DNA of 64,000 nt, taken from the NCBI GenBank assembly GCA_002440975.1, contig DJWN01000126.1, positions 22,441 through 86,440 on the forward strand, read 5' to 3'. Both the position numbers and the translations under genes were made by a program. The first letter of the stretch is position 1; every line of letters begins with the position of its first letter. Under the pieces are notes generated by a model. The model ran no database searches and was not told the origin of the DNA. It saw only the letters and a list, made by a program, of their open reading frames with translations. Source of the DNA: Bacteroidales bacterium UBA6229. GTDB taxonomy: Bacteria > Bacteroidota > Bacteroidia > Bacteroidales > F082. Below are positions 1 to 8,193 of this stretch, piece by piece.

Positions 1-276
1 AATAATTGCTATGATGTCCGATTCGCGCATAATCAGATAATCTTTTCCTTCGATGGTGAATTCGGTTCCGGCATATTTTCCGTAAAGTACCTGATCACCT
101 TCTTTTACTGTTAATGGTGCCTCGGCAGTGCCGGGACCAACAGCGATAACGGTTCCTTTCTGTGGTTTTTCTTTGGCTGTGTCAGGAATAATAATTCCGC
201 TGGCTGTTTTTTGTTCAGCAGTGGCGGGTTCAATAACCACGCGGTCGGCTAAGGGTTTTAAAGTCAGTTTTCCCAT
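1..276 (-). CDS. groES: Co-chaperonin GroES (3' end cut by window edge)
   Basis: GroES is the lid of the GroEL folding chamber in the cytoplasm. The minus-strand reading from the ATG at 276 gives [17 protein letters not shown], then [24 protein letters not shown] and [10 protein letters not shown], which are the family's N-terminal strand, mobile loop and core motifs. The frame is open to base 1 and ends in SDIIAII, so all but the last few residues are present (family length about 90-97). groEL would be expected just past the left edge; this is inferred from the usual groES-groEL order. A strong hairpin at 367-402 separates it from secG, so it probably has its own promoter. Confidence 0.95.
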   Translation of the reverse strand, partial: MGKLTLKPLADRVVIEPATAEQKTASGIIIPDTAKEKPQKGTVIAVGPGTAEAPLTVKEGDQVLYGKYAGTEFTIEGKDYLIMRESDIIAII

Positions 277-366
277 AATTTTATTTTTTAAGTTATTAAT
301 CATCTTTGATTCCGTGAGCGGAACGTTAAGCTGTTGTCATATTTTGTGCCAAAGCCGAAACACAAA

Positions 367-402
367 AAAAATGTCAGAATGTAGTGACATTCTGACATTT
401 TT
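367..402. terminator. Bidirectional intrinsic terminator between secG and groES
   Basis: A near-perfect inverted repeat, with arms ATGTCAGAATGT and ACATTCTGACAT around the loop AGTG, is flanked by A-runs on the left and T-runs on the right. It therefore reads as a stem plus U-tract on both strands. It lies just beyond the secG stop, so it likely ends the secG transcript and insulates groES. Confidence 0.85.
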
Positions 403-424
403 TAATTTCTTTTAATCTACTTTG

Positions 425-751
425 CTACTCTTCGAAATCCTGAGCAGGGGGTGCCTGGAAATCAACAGGAGCGGTTTGCTCTATTTGGTCGAGCAATTCG
501 GTATCAAACTGGCCATCTGTGGCATTATATTTAGGTATGGCCAAAGTAGCTACCAGACTTAATACCAGCAGCGCTACTGCCATCGACCAGGTGGCTTTTT
601 CCAAAAAGTCAGCGGTTTGCCTAACACCCATAAATTGATTTGATGATGAAAAATTAGAGGCTAATCCACCGCCTTTTGAATTTTGAACTAATACAATTAA
701 ACCCAATAAAATACTGATAATCAGGATTAAAATTGAAATAAATACGTACAT
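425..751 (-). CDS. secG: Preprotein translocase subunit SecG
   Basis: SecG is the small subunit of the SecYEG channel in the inner membrane and aids protein export. The 108-residue protein has the family layout: a hydrophobic helix at about 2-22, the cytoplasmic loop VQNSKGGGLASNF, and a second helix at about 55-72. The C-terminal tail is acidic and ends in DFEE, longer than the E. coli tail as is usual in Bacteroidota. It is last in a minus-strand run with a TPR-like gene 17 bases upstream and lptE before that, all serving export or envelope assembly. A terminator follows it. Confidence 0.93.
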   Translation of the reverse strand: MYVFISILILIISILLGLIVLVQNSKGGGLASNFSSSNQFMGVRQTADFLEKATWSMAVALLVLSLVATLAIPKYNATDGQFDTELLDQIEQTAPVDFQAPPAQDFEE

Positions 752-768
752 TTTCTTTTATTTAACGT

Positions 769-1605
769 TTATTGCTTTTTGGTTTCTTCAATAAGGGCTG
801 CAAAATAACTACTTTTTTCCGGATATTTCAAACTTAATTTTTCAAAGATTGAAATGGCTTTAGCGCGATGACCCTGATTGAGGTATATTTTACCCAGTGT
901 TTCGCTAACAATATTTTCCTGGTCAACCACGCTGTTTTGTGCGAAAGTAATCGGATTATAAAACTCAGGTTTTGGCCTTGAAATAGACGGGTTTTCACTG
1001 ATAAATTTATCTATCAAAGCTTTCTTTGTTGGCGGAATGCCTTGTTTTTGTGCCTTTTGTTCGGCTTTCTTTTCCTGTTCGATGGCTCTTATTCGTTCAG
1101 CCAGAATTCTTTTAAGTTCTTCGAGAGATTGTTTTTTGTGGGATTGGTCTGATTTATACGAGGATGTTTCTTCGTTTTCGACTGTAGATTTGGCGGGATT
1201 TTTTTCTTTTTGCTCCTTGCCAATTTCTTCAGTGGATTTATTTGAACTTATTTCAGATTTGTCAGCTGAATCATTTTGGGCCTTGTTTTCATCAGCTTGT
1301 CTATTTGTTTTTTCCTGACTTTTTTTTGTATGGCTGTATTCATCCGGAAGATCTGGTAATTCTCTTAATTGTGCAATTTTACTGATGTGAAGCCTGAGTA
1401 TATTTCTGTCAGGTACAAGGCTTGCTGCCAATTTGAGCTGACTGTCGTAAACAATATGATTGATCAAATGCATATTAATGGCAAGCATGCTTTGAACAAT
1501 ACCGCTGTAAGGAAACTGTATAGCCAAATCCATCAGGTCGGTGATAGATTCCTTACTGAGCTTTTCAGGTTCTTTAAGGTATGTTATAAAACTTGCTTTA
1601 TCCAT
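769..1605 (-). CDS. Hypothetical protein with charged linker and C-terminal TPR-like region
   Basis: No named family is recognised with certainty. The 278-residue protein has three parts. Residues 1-100 look alpha-helical. A very Lys/Glu/Ser-rich low-complexity stretch (about 105-190) is probably disordered. The C-terminus (about 225-275) reads like one or two tetratricopeptide helices (SETLGKIYLNQGHRAKAI, then FEKLSLKYPEKSSYFAALI). There is no signal peptide or membrane helix, so it is probably cytoplasmic. It lies between lptE and secG with 10- and 17-base gaps, which suggests co-transcription and a possible link to envelope biogenesis; that link is inference. Confidence 0.7.
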   Translation of the reverse strand: MDKASFITYLKEPEKLSKESITDLMDLAIQFPYSGIVQSMLAINMHLINHIVYDSQLKLAASLVPDRNILRLHISKIAQLRELPDLPDEYSHTKKSQEKTNRQADENKAQNDSADKSEISSNKSTEEIGKEQKEKNPAKSTVENEETSSYKSDQSHKKQSLEELKRILAERIRAIEQEKKAEQKAQKQGIPPTKKALIDKFISENPSISRPKPEFYNPITFAQNSVVDQENIVSETLGKIYLNQGHRAKAISIFEKLSLKYPEKSSYFAALIEETKKQ

Positions 1606-1615
1606 AAAGTGTTGT

Positions 1616-2140
1616 TTACCAGTTTACAACAGATTTGTTGAAAATATCATCTACAAGCATTTCAACGATTTCGGTAATCAGTCCTTGTTTCACTGCGTTT
1701 AAATCCTGTTCGCTGGGATAATCTTTGTGTTGCGTAAACTTGGTTTCAAAGTTACTACTTTCTTCATATTTATTGGTAAAACGCACATTAACAGTGATTG
1801 TAAGCCGGTTGAGGGCAGCCGTTTGATCACTTTGAATGGCAACCGGAGTAGTGCGGTAATCCGTAATTTCACCTTCGAAAGCCAGATCGCCATTCTGATT
1901 AACCATATTCAGGGTAGTTTGATTCATGAATCTGTCGCGCAGGCCATTTGTGAATTCTTCACTCAACAAAGGCTCCACCAGCATGGCAGTATTCTGAAAA
2001 TACTGCACCGATATCGTCTTGGCTTCCGGTGGAATGGAGGCTCCCGTAAAAGAATATACCCCGCATCCGTTCAGCATTGGGAGGCCGGCAATAAGCAACA
2101 CCATGAGCTGCAATTTGATTGTGAGGCAAGTTTTTTGCAT
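1616..2140 (-). CDS. lptE: LptE-family outer-membrane lipoprotein
   Basis: LptE plugs the LptD barrel that inserts lipopolysaccharide in the outer membrane. The N-terminal hydrophobic stretch ends in the lipobox LNGC (Cys at about 26), giving a lipoprotein. GVYSFTGASIPPEAKTISV and the later beta-strand pattern match the Bacteroidota LptE family, and the length of about 174 is normal. I chose the ATG at 2140. A TTG at 2146 would add two residues and overlap the stop of the upstream sigma-54 activator. Either way the two genes abut, so translation is probably coupled. Confidence 0.85.
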   Translation of the reverse strand: MQKTCLTIKLQLMVLLIAGLPMLNGCGVYSFTGASIPPEAKTISVQYFQNTAMLVEPLLSEEFTNGLRDRFMNQTTLNMVNQNGDLAFEGEITDYRTTPVAIQSDQTAALNRLTITVNVRFTNKYEESSNFETKFTQHKDYPSEQDLNAVKQGLITEIVEMLVDDIFNKSVVNW

Positions 2141-2142
2141 GT

Positions 2143-3372
2143 TCAAAGGTTTATATTGTATTCTTTTATTTTTCTGTAGAGCGTGCGTTCACTAATGCCC
2201 AGTTCCTGTGCAGCACTTTTACGTTTGCCTTTATATTTTTCCAGGGCACGTTTGATCATGTCAATCTCTATTTTTTCGAGCGAGAGGTCTTCGTCAACAA
2301 CTTCGGAAGGCTGAAAGCTTGATCTGTCAGTATCTAGCTGTTGAATCTGAATTTCAGGTAAATGTTCGTTTTCAAATTCGTCCAGATCGTCAGTATATTG
2401 CCGGATTAATTGATTGTTGCTGTGCTCGAAATCATCTTTTACACCTTTAGCTGTAATAATTTCGGCCATAGTCTTGCGCAGATCAAGGATGTCTTTTTTC
2501 ATATCGAAAAGCACCTTATACAAAATGTCTCTTTCCGAGAGTTTTTCTTTTTCGTCCTGACCTTTGTAGAGCACGGGTAAGGCGTTGCTGTTATCGGTCG
2601 GAAGATACATTTTAAGTGTTTGAGCATTAATATTTTTTTCTTTTTCGATGATTGAGATTTGCTCTGTCACATTTTTTAGTTGTCGGATGTTTCCCGGCCA
2701 GCGGTAGGCTTCGAGTAATTGCACAGCTTCATCAGTAAGTTGAAGCGGTGGCATGCGATATTTTTCTGCAAAATCGTTGGCAAATTTTTTAAATAGCATC
2801 AGGATGTCTTCTTTCCTTTCCCGCAAGGGAGGAATCATGATGGGAACTGTATTGAGTCGGTAAAACAAATCCTGTCGAAACTCACCTTTAGCAATGGCTT
2901 CGGGAATGTTAACGTTTGTGGCAGCAACCACACGCACATCGGTTTTGATCACCTTGGAAGAACCTACCTTAAGGAATTCGCCTGTTTCGAGCACACGCAG
3001 CAGGCGCACCTGTGTTGATAGTGGAAGCTCGGCTACCTCGTCCAGAAAAATTGTGCCGCCATCCACCACTTCAAAATAGCCTTTGCGGGCTTCGTGTGCA
3101 CCTGTAAAGGAACCTTTTTCGTGACCAAAAAGCTCCGAATCTATTGTCCCTTCGGGAATGGCTCCGCAGTTAACAGCAATATAGGAGCCATGTTTTCGGG
3201 CACTTGCCTGATGAATGATTTTTGGGAAGACTTCTTTTCCGGTGCCACTTTCGCCTGTTATCAAAACCGTGAGGTCGGTGGGTGCCACCTGCACAGCCAC
3301 ATGTATGGCACGTTCCAAAAAAGGATCGTGCCCGATAATTCCAAACCGTTGTTTGATCGACTGTAGTTCCAT
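2143..3372 (-). CDS. Sigma-54 activator without receiver domain (AAA+ and Fis-type HTH)
   Basis: Enhancer-binding proteins of this class remodel sigma-54 polymerase with ATP. The 409-residue protein begins almost directly with the AAA+ domain: Walker A GESGTGKE at about 40-47, the sigma-54 contact loop GSFTGA at 87-92 (Ser for the usual Ala), Walker B GTIFLDE, and LRERKEDI further on. A charged spacer follows (about 260-350), then a Fis-like helix-turn-helix (SAAQELGISERTLYRKI) at the C-terminus. No N-terminal receiver or sensor domain is present, so activity must be set by abundance, a partner protein or the spacer. It is the first gene of a run leading to lptE, the TPR-like gene and secG. 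Confidence 0.9.
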   Translation of the reverse strand: MELQSIKQRFGIIGHDPFLERAIHVAVQVAPTDLTVLITGESGTGKEVFPKIIHQASARKHGSYIAVNCGAIPEGTIDSELFGHEKGSFTGAHEARKGYFEVVDGGTIFLDEVAELPLSTQVRLLRVLETGEFLKVGSSKVIKTDVRVVAATNVNIPEAIAKGEFRQDLFYRLNTVPIMIPPLRERKEDILMLFKKFANDFAEKYRMPPLQLTDEAVQLLEAYRWPGNIRQLKNVTEQISIIEKEKNINAQTLKMYLPTDNSNALPVLYKGQDEKEKLSERDILYKVLFDMKKDILDLRKTMAEIITAKGVKDDFEHSNNQLIRQYTDDLDEFENEHLPEIQIQQLDTDRSSFQPSEVVDEDLSLEKIEIDMIKRALEKYKGKRKSAAQELGISERTLYRKIKEYNINL

Positions 3373-3407
3373 AGTAGTTTATCGTTTGCTAAAGATAATC
3401 AAAACTT

Positions 3408-5879
3408 TTACTCCCGTAAAGTGGCATCAAAGCTTTGTTCCAATGCCTGCCTGATTCGGCTCATGCTTTTTTCGATGAGTTTATCGGTGAGAGTTTTCTC
3501 ATTATCCTGCAAAACAAAGCTTAGTGCATAGGATTTTTTTCCTTTCGGGATTTTATCACCTTCGTAAACATCAAAAATGCCAACGGATTTTAACAGTTTC
3601 TTCTCTGCTTCAAAAGCAATAGCCCGAAGATCCTGGAAGTTTACTGACTGATCAAAAACCATGGCCAGGTCACGGCGTACGGCCGGAAACTTTGGAACGG
3701 CTGTAAAAAGTTTGGTCTGCTTTTTTTGATTGATTTTCATCAGCGCAGTCCAGTGGATACTGGCATGAAATACGGCTTTTTCGATGTCGGCCAGTTTAAG
3801 GGTTTTAGTGCTCAGCTGTCCGATCTGCATCAGGCTTTTTCCGTTCAATTCGTAGCTCAACGCAAAATCGTACAGCTCATTTGATACGGTTTGAATTTTG
3901 AATTGCTTCAGATCAAAACCCAATTTAGTAAAAACACCTTCAGCATAATATTTCAGATCATAAAAATCTGCCGGTTGATCTGAATGATTCCAGTTTTCAT
4001 CTTCACGAAGTCCGGTGATTGCCAAGTCAAGTAGAGTAAACTCCTGATAAGGAGCCAGAGCTTTTTCGGGTGTGCTCTTTTTTTGATTATCATATTGATA
4101 AACATTGCCAAACTCAAAGCATTTCAGATTTGGGTTTTTTCTGTTCGTATTGTAGGCAATGGTTTCGAGCAGGCCAAAAACCAGTGTTTGTCGCATCACG
4201 TCCAGCTCATTGCTCAACGGATTCAGGATTTTAACATTTTTGTTTTGGTCAAAATCCGGATGCTTAATTGTGTAGGCTGATTTGGTAAGTGAGTTGTTCA
4301 ATACTTCGTAAAAGCCATTAAAAGCCAGCATATCAGCTATTTGCTGCTGGATCTGATCGGTTTTGTTGTTCTCACCAGCATGAATAGCGGCATTTACTTT
4401 TTCAGGAATGCGGATATTGTTGTAACCATAAATGCGTAAGATTTCTTCCACCACATCGGCCGGACGATACACATCAACTTTAAAACCTGGTATCTCCATC
4501 TCAATAAATTTAGGAGATTGGTTGAGAATTTTCATGCCAAGATCTTCCAAAATCGGTTGTACAATGTCAGGCTCAATTGTTTGACCAGCTACTTTGTTCA
4601 GGTAGTCGAAAGTGAGCTTTACTTTGGCTGGTTCAATATTTTTGGCCAGCACATCTTTTATTTCGGAACTGATTTTTCCATTGGTTATTTCCTGCATTAG
4701 CAGCAGGGCTCTTTTCAGTGCATAGGCTGTGATATTGATGTCGGTTCCACGCTCAAAACGAAAAGAGGCATCGGTTTGCAGGCCGTGATATCGTGCAGTT
4801 TTGCGAATATAACGGGAGTCGAAACAGGCACTTTCCAGAAAAATAGCTTTTGTATCAGCGGTTACGCCTGAATCCAAGCCACCAAAAACACCACCGATAC
4901 ACATCGGAGCTTCGGCATTGCATATCATCAGGTCGTTGGCTGTAAGTTTTCTCTTCTGCTCGTCAAGGGTCACAAAAGCTGTGTCAGCAGCCAGGGTTTT
5001 TACTATGATTTTATTTCCTGTAATGGCTTTGGCATCAAAAGCATGAAGCGGCTGACCGGTTTCAAACAACACATAATTGGTAATGTCAACGATATTGTTA
5101 ATTGGTCTCACACCGATTGCTTTTAACCTGTTTTGCATCCACTCGGGCGAAGGGCCAACATTTAATTCGCTGATTGTGCTTCCGGTATAGCGTGGACAGG
5201 CTATTGTGTTTTCAACTTCAATTTTGATGTCAAGGGTTTGATTGTCAACTGAAAACTCATCTACCGATGGCATTTGCAATTTGTATTTCTGACTGCCATC
5301 GCGATGATTTAAGGCAGCGGCCAGGTCTCTTGCCACGCCAATATGCGACATAGCATCGGAGCGGTTTGGCGTTAATCCAATTTCAAAAACCACATCCTGT
5401 TCAACAGTAAAAAGACTGGCAGCCGGGATGCCAATTTTGGTTTCATCGGGCAGCACCATAATGCCGTCATGCGAATCGCCAAGTCCCAGCTCATCTTCGG
5501 CACAGATCATCCCTTCGGACACTTCGCCTCTGATCTTACTTTTTTTGATTTCAAAAGCGGCTTCACCGCCATAAAGCGTGGTGCCAATTGTTGCTACCAG
5601 CACTTTTTGACCGGCTGCTACATTGGGAGCACCGCAAACAATGGCAAGGGGTTCTGCTCCACCCACATCCACTGTTGTCAGACTCAACCTGTCAGCATTT
5701 GGATGCTGTACACAGCTTAAAACTTTCCCCGTAACTATGCCTTTCAGGCTTCCTTTTACTGATTCGAAAGGGATAATGTCTTCTACTTCAAGACCGCTAG
5801 CCGTTAATACCTCTGCCACTTCTTCGGCAGGCAAGTTGCAATTGATATACTGTTTCAGCCAGTTATAAGATATCTTCAT
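3408..5879 (-). CDS. pheT: Phenylalanine-tRNA ligase beta subunit
   Basis: PheT is the large subunit of the alpha2beta2 enzyme that charges tRNA-Phe. The 823-residue length is normal for the bacterial long form. Domains run in the expected order: N-terminal MKISYNWLKQYI; a tRNA-binding EMAP-like domain with HPNADRLSLTTVDVG at about 58-72; B3/B4 editing domain with DITNYVLFETGQPLHAFD at about 265-285; B5 domain around 400-480; catalytic-like core; and a C-terminal FDX-ACB domain opening with PKFPAVRRDLAMVFD. pheS is not in the window, so the subunits are encoded apart. A -7 promoter box lies about 75 bases upstream. Confidence 0.97.
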   Translation of the reverse strand: MKISYNWLKQYINCNLPAEEVAEVLTASGLEVEDIIPFESVKGSLKGIVTGKVLSCVQHPNADRLSLTTVDVGGAEPLAIVCGAPNVAAGQKVLVATIGTTLYGGEAAFEIKKSKIRGEVSEGMICAEDELGLGDSHDGIMVLPDETKIGIPAASLFTVEQDVVFEIGLTPNRSDAMSHIGVARDLAAALNHRDGSQKYKLQMPSVDEFSVDNQTLDIKIEVENTIACPRYTGSTISELNVGPSPEWMQNRLKAIGVRPINNIVDITNYVLFETGQPLHAFDAKAITGNKIIVKTLAADTAFVTLDEQKRKLTANDLMICNAEAPMCIGGVFGGLDSGVTADTKAIFLESACFDSRYIRKTARYHGLQTDASFRFERGTDINITAYALKRALLLMQEITNGKISSEIKDVLAKNIEPAKVKLTFDYLNKVAGQTIEPDIVQPILEDLGMKILNQSPKFIEMEIPGFKVDVYRPADVVEEILRIYGYNNIRIPEKVNAAIHAGENNKTDQIQQQIADMLAFNGFYEVLNNSLTKSAYTIKHPDFDQNKNVKILNPLSNELDVMRQTLVFGLLETIAYNTNRKNPNLKCFEFGNVYQYDNQKKSTPEKALAPYQEFTLLDLAITGLREDENWNHSDQPADFYDLKYYAEGVFTKLGFDLKQFKIQTVSNELYDFALSYELNGKSLMQIGQLSTKTLKLADIEKAVFHASIHWTALMKINQKKQTKLFTAVPKFPAVRRDLAMVFDQSVNFQDLRAIAFEAEKKLLKSVGIFDVYEGDKIPKGKKSYALSFVLQDNEKTLTDKLIEKSMSRIRQALEQSFDATLRE

Positions 5880-5952
5880 GGATCTCAGCTAATTATATTG
5901 TGGGCAAATTCTCTGTCCGATGCAATTCGGCTTGTCAGATTATTCTTGACTG

Positions 5953-5960
5953 CAAAAGTA
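5953..5960 (-). promoter_or_regulatory. Bacteroidota-type -7 box upstream of pheT
   Basis: The minus strand reads TACTTTTG, an exact match to the TAnnTTTG -7 consensus of primary-sigma promoters in this phylum. It lies 74 bases before the pheT start in the only gap between pheT and recG. No convincing -33 TTTG sits at ideal spacing, so the call rests on the -7 box and its position. Confidence 0.5.
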
Positions 5961-6021
5961 CAAATAAATGTCAATCTGTCATGTTTATTAAGCTTTCAAC
6001 AGCTTCTATTCTTTGCAATTT

Positions 6022-8127
6022 TTAACCTATCTGACCCCAGTCAAATGATTGACGAAAATGAGCAAGGAAATAGTTCCTGGTGATTTGATTTTCTTCTTTC
6101 AGCAGTTTTGGATCATCATCAAGCAATTGATTCACAATAGCTCTAACGTGTTTTATCAGTTTTTCGTCTTTGACAAGATCACCAATTTTTAGTCCCACAG
6201 GGCCTGATTGTCTTGTGCCTTGTGTTTCGCCCGGACCTCTGAGTTGGAGGTCAACAGCAGCAATCTCGAAACCATCTGTGGTACGAACCATAGTAGCCAT
6301 GCGTTTTTTGCCATCGGCTGAGAGTTTGAAATCGGTCATTAAAATGCAAAACGATTGATCAGCACCTCGTCCTACTCTTCCTCTTAACTGATGCAGCTGC
6401 GACAAGCCAAAACGATCTGCGTGCTCGATGATCATCACACTGGCATTGGGAATATTAACACCCACTTCGATCACAGTGGTGGCAACCATAATATGCGCTT
6501 GTTTTTTGATGAAACGCTGCATTTCAAAGTCTTTGTCTTCAGCTTTCATTTGTCCGTGAACCACGCAAATGCGGTATTCTGGCTCAGGGAAATCGCGCAG
6601 CAGGCTTTCATAGCCTTCCTGCAAATGGATCAGATCCAGCTTTTCGGATTCTTTAATGAGGGGGTAAACGATGTAGATTTGCCTGCCTTCGGCAATTTGT
6701 TTTTTCATGAAGCTGAACAAACGCAAGCGCTGACTTTGATAGAGATGAATTGTTTTGACTGGTTTGCGTCCGGGAGGTAGTTCGTCGATGATTGAAATAT
6801 CCAGATCGCCGTATTGCGTCATGGCAAGGGTGCGTGGTATTGGGGTAGCCGTCATCACCAACATATGCGGAGGAAGATCGGTTTTTTTCCAGAATCGTGC
6901 GCGTTGGGCTACACCAAAACGGTGTTGTTCGTCTATTATGGTGAGTGCTAGTTTGTTGAATTTTACTTTTTCTTCGATCAAAGCATGTGTGCCGATAATG
7001 ATTTGCAGGCTGCCATCTTCAAGTCCTTCGTGGATTGGTTTTCGGTCGCGGGCTTTGGTAGAGCCGGTTAGCAGGGCAATTTTTACAGGCATATCAGCCA
7101 AAAGTTCTTTGAGAGACTGAAAGTGTTGTGTAGCCAGAATTTCGGTGGGAGCCATTAAGGCAGCCTGGTAGCCATTGTCCAAAGCGATAAGCATAACCAT
7201 CAGGGCTACAATGGTTTTCCCGCTTCCAACATCACCCTGCAATAGTCGATTCATTTGGAAGCCAGAGCCCAGATCGTGTCTGATTTCACGGATTACTTTT
7301 TTCTGTGCGTTAGTGAGCGAAAAAGGCAAATAATCCTTGTAAAACCGATTGAACAGTTCGCCAACTGTACTGAAAATAATTCCTTTCATTTGTGCTTCAC
7401 GCTGGCGTTTACGGAGCAGCATATTCAGCTGCAAGAAGAAGTATTCTTCAAATTTCAGGCGTCTGGTGGCAGCCTGAAGATTTTGAAGATGGGAAGGCAG
7501 ATGGATTTGGGCAAAAGCCATATTCCTGTCCATCAGCTTATAGGTTAAAAGAAGGTTTTGAGGAAGGTTTTCCGGAATGGCCTGATTTATTTGTCCGAGA
7601 AGATTTTTAACAAGTTTTGCAAGTTGTTTGCTGCCCAGTCCTATATTTTTGAGCTTCTCGGTAGTGCTGTAAACGCCTTCCAAACTTTCGCCAACGGGTA
7701 TGATATCTGGCAGGTAATCTTCAACATCCGGATGAACAATATTGAAACGATTATTAAAAACTGATGCTTTTCCAAAGATGACATATTGTTTGCCGGGTTG
7801 AAAACGGCTTTTGATCCATTTTAAACCTTTGAACCAAACCAGTTCGATGCTTCCGCTTTCATCGTGAAATTGGGCAGTAATTCTGGTGACTCTTTGTTTG
7901 CCATGCAACTGCATTTGCGAAACCTGTCCAACAAGTTGGTAATAAATTTGGTCGTTATTGATGTCGGCTACTTTGTGAACCTTGCTTTTATCAATATAGC
8001 GGAAAGGGAAATGAAAAAGCAGATCGCCGAAAGAAAATATTTCAAGCTCTTTATTGAGCATTTCGGCGCGTTTTGGGCCAACACCTTTTAAAAATTCAAT
8101 TTTATTGTCGAGCAGATTTCGCTGCAT
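6022..8127 (-). CDS. recG: ATP-dependent DNA helicase RecG
   Basis: RecG reverses stalled replication forks and processes branched DNA. The 701-residue protein has the full architecture: an N-terminal wedge/OB domain (FLKGVGPKRAEMLNKELEI at about 13-31), helicase motif I GDVGSGKT, motif II DEQHRFG, motif III MTATPIPRTLA, the GRVGRG motif VI region, and the C-terminal RGPGETQGTRQSG block typical of RecG. It lies 66 bases downstream of the hybrid kinase gene, possibly within the same transcript, though no functional link is known. Confidence 0.97.
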   Translation of the reverse strand: MQRNLLDNKIEFLKGVGPKRAEMLNKELEIFSFGDLLFHFPFRYIDKSKVHKVADINNDQIYYQLVGQVSQMQLHGKQRVTRITAQFHDESGSIELVWFKGLKWIKSRFQPGKQYVIFGKASVFNNRFNIVHPDVEDYLPDIIPVGESLEGVYSTTEKLKNIGLGSKQLAKLVKNLLGQINQAIPENLPQNLLLTYKLMDRNMAFAQIHLPSHLQNLQAATRRLKFEEYFFLQLNMLLRKRQREAQMKGIIFSTVGELFNRFYKDYLPFSLTNAQKKVIREIRHDLGSGFQMNRLLQGDVGSGKTIVALMVMLIALDNGYQAALMAPTEILATQHFQSLKELLADMPVKIALLTGSTKARDRKPIHEGLEDGSLQIIIGTHALIEEKVKFNKLALTIIDEQHRFGVAQRARFWKKTDLPPHMLVMTATPIPRTLAMTQYGDLDISIIDELPPGRKPVKTIHLYQSQRLRLFSFMKKQIAEGRQIYIVYPLIKESEKLDLIHLQEGYESLLRDFPEPEYRICVVHGQMKAEDKDFEMQRFIKKQAHIMVATTVIEVGVNIPNASVMIIEHADRFGLSQLHQLRGRVGRGADQSFCILMTDFKLSADGKKRMATMVRTTDGFEIAAVDLQLRGPGETQGTRQSGPVGLKIGDLVKDEKLIKHVRAIVNQLLDDDPKLLKEENQITRNYFLAHFRQSFDWGQIG

Positions 8128-8193
8128 TAAGGCCAGTTTTTGTGGCTAAAATACGAAGGATATTTTTGTGAAACAGCCTTTTTTTCGTAAGGA

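Noticed and set aside
310..355. Sigma-54-like sequence (TTGGCAC with a later TGAC) upstream of groES on the minus strand
   Set aside because: The -12 half lacks the needed GC and groES is normally under housekeeping or heat-shock control, so I treat it as chance.
8161..8168. Plus-strand TATTTTTG promoter box
   Set aside because: Nothing on the plus strand downstream is a credible gene, so the match is likely chance in AT-rich spacer.
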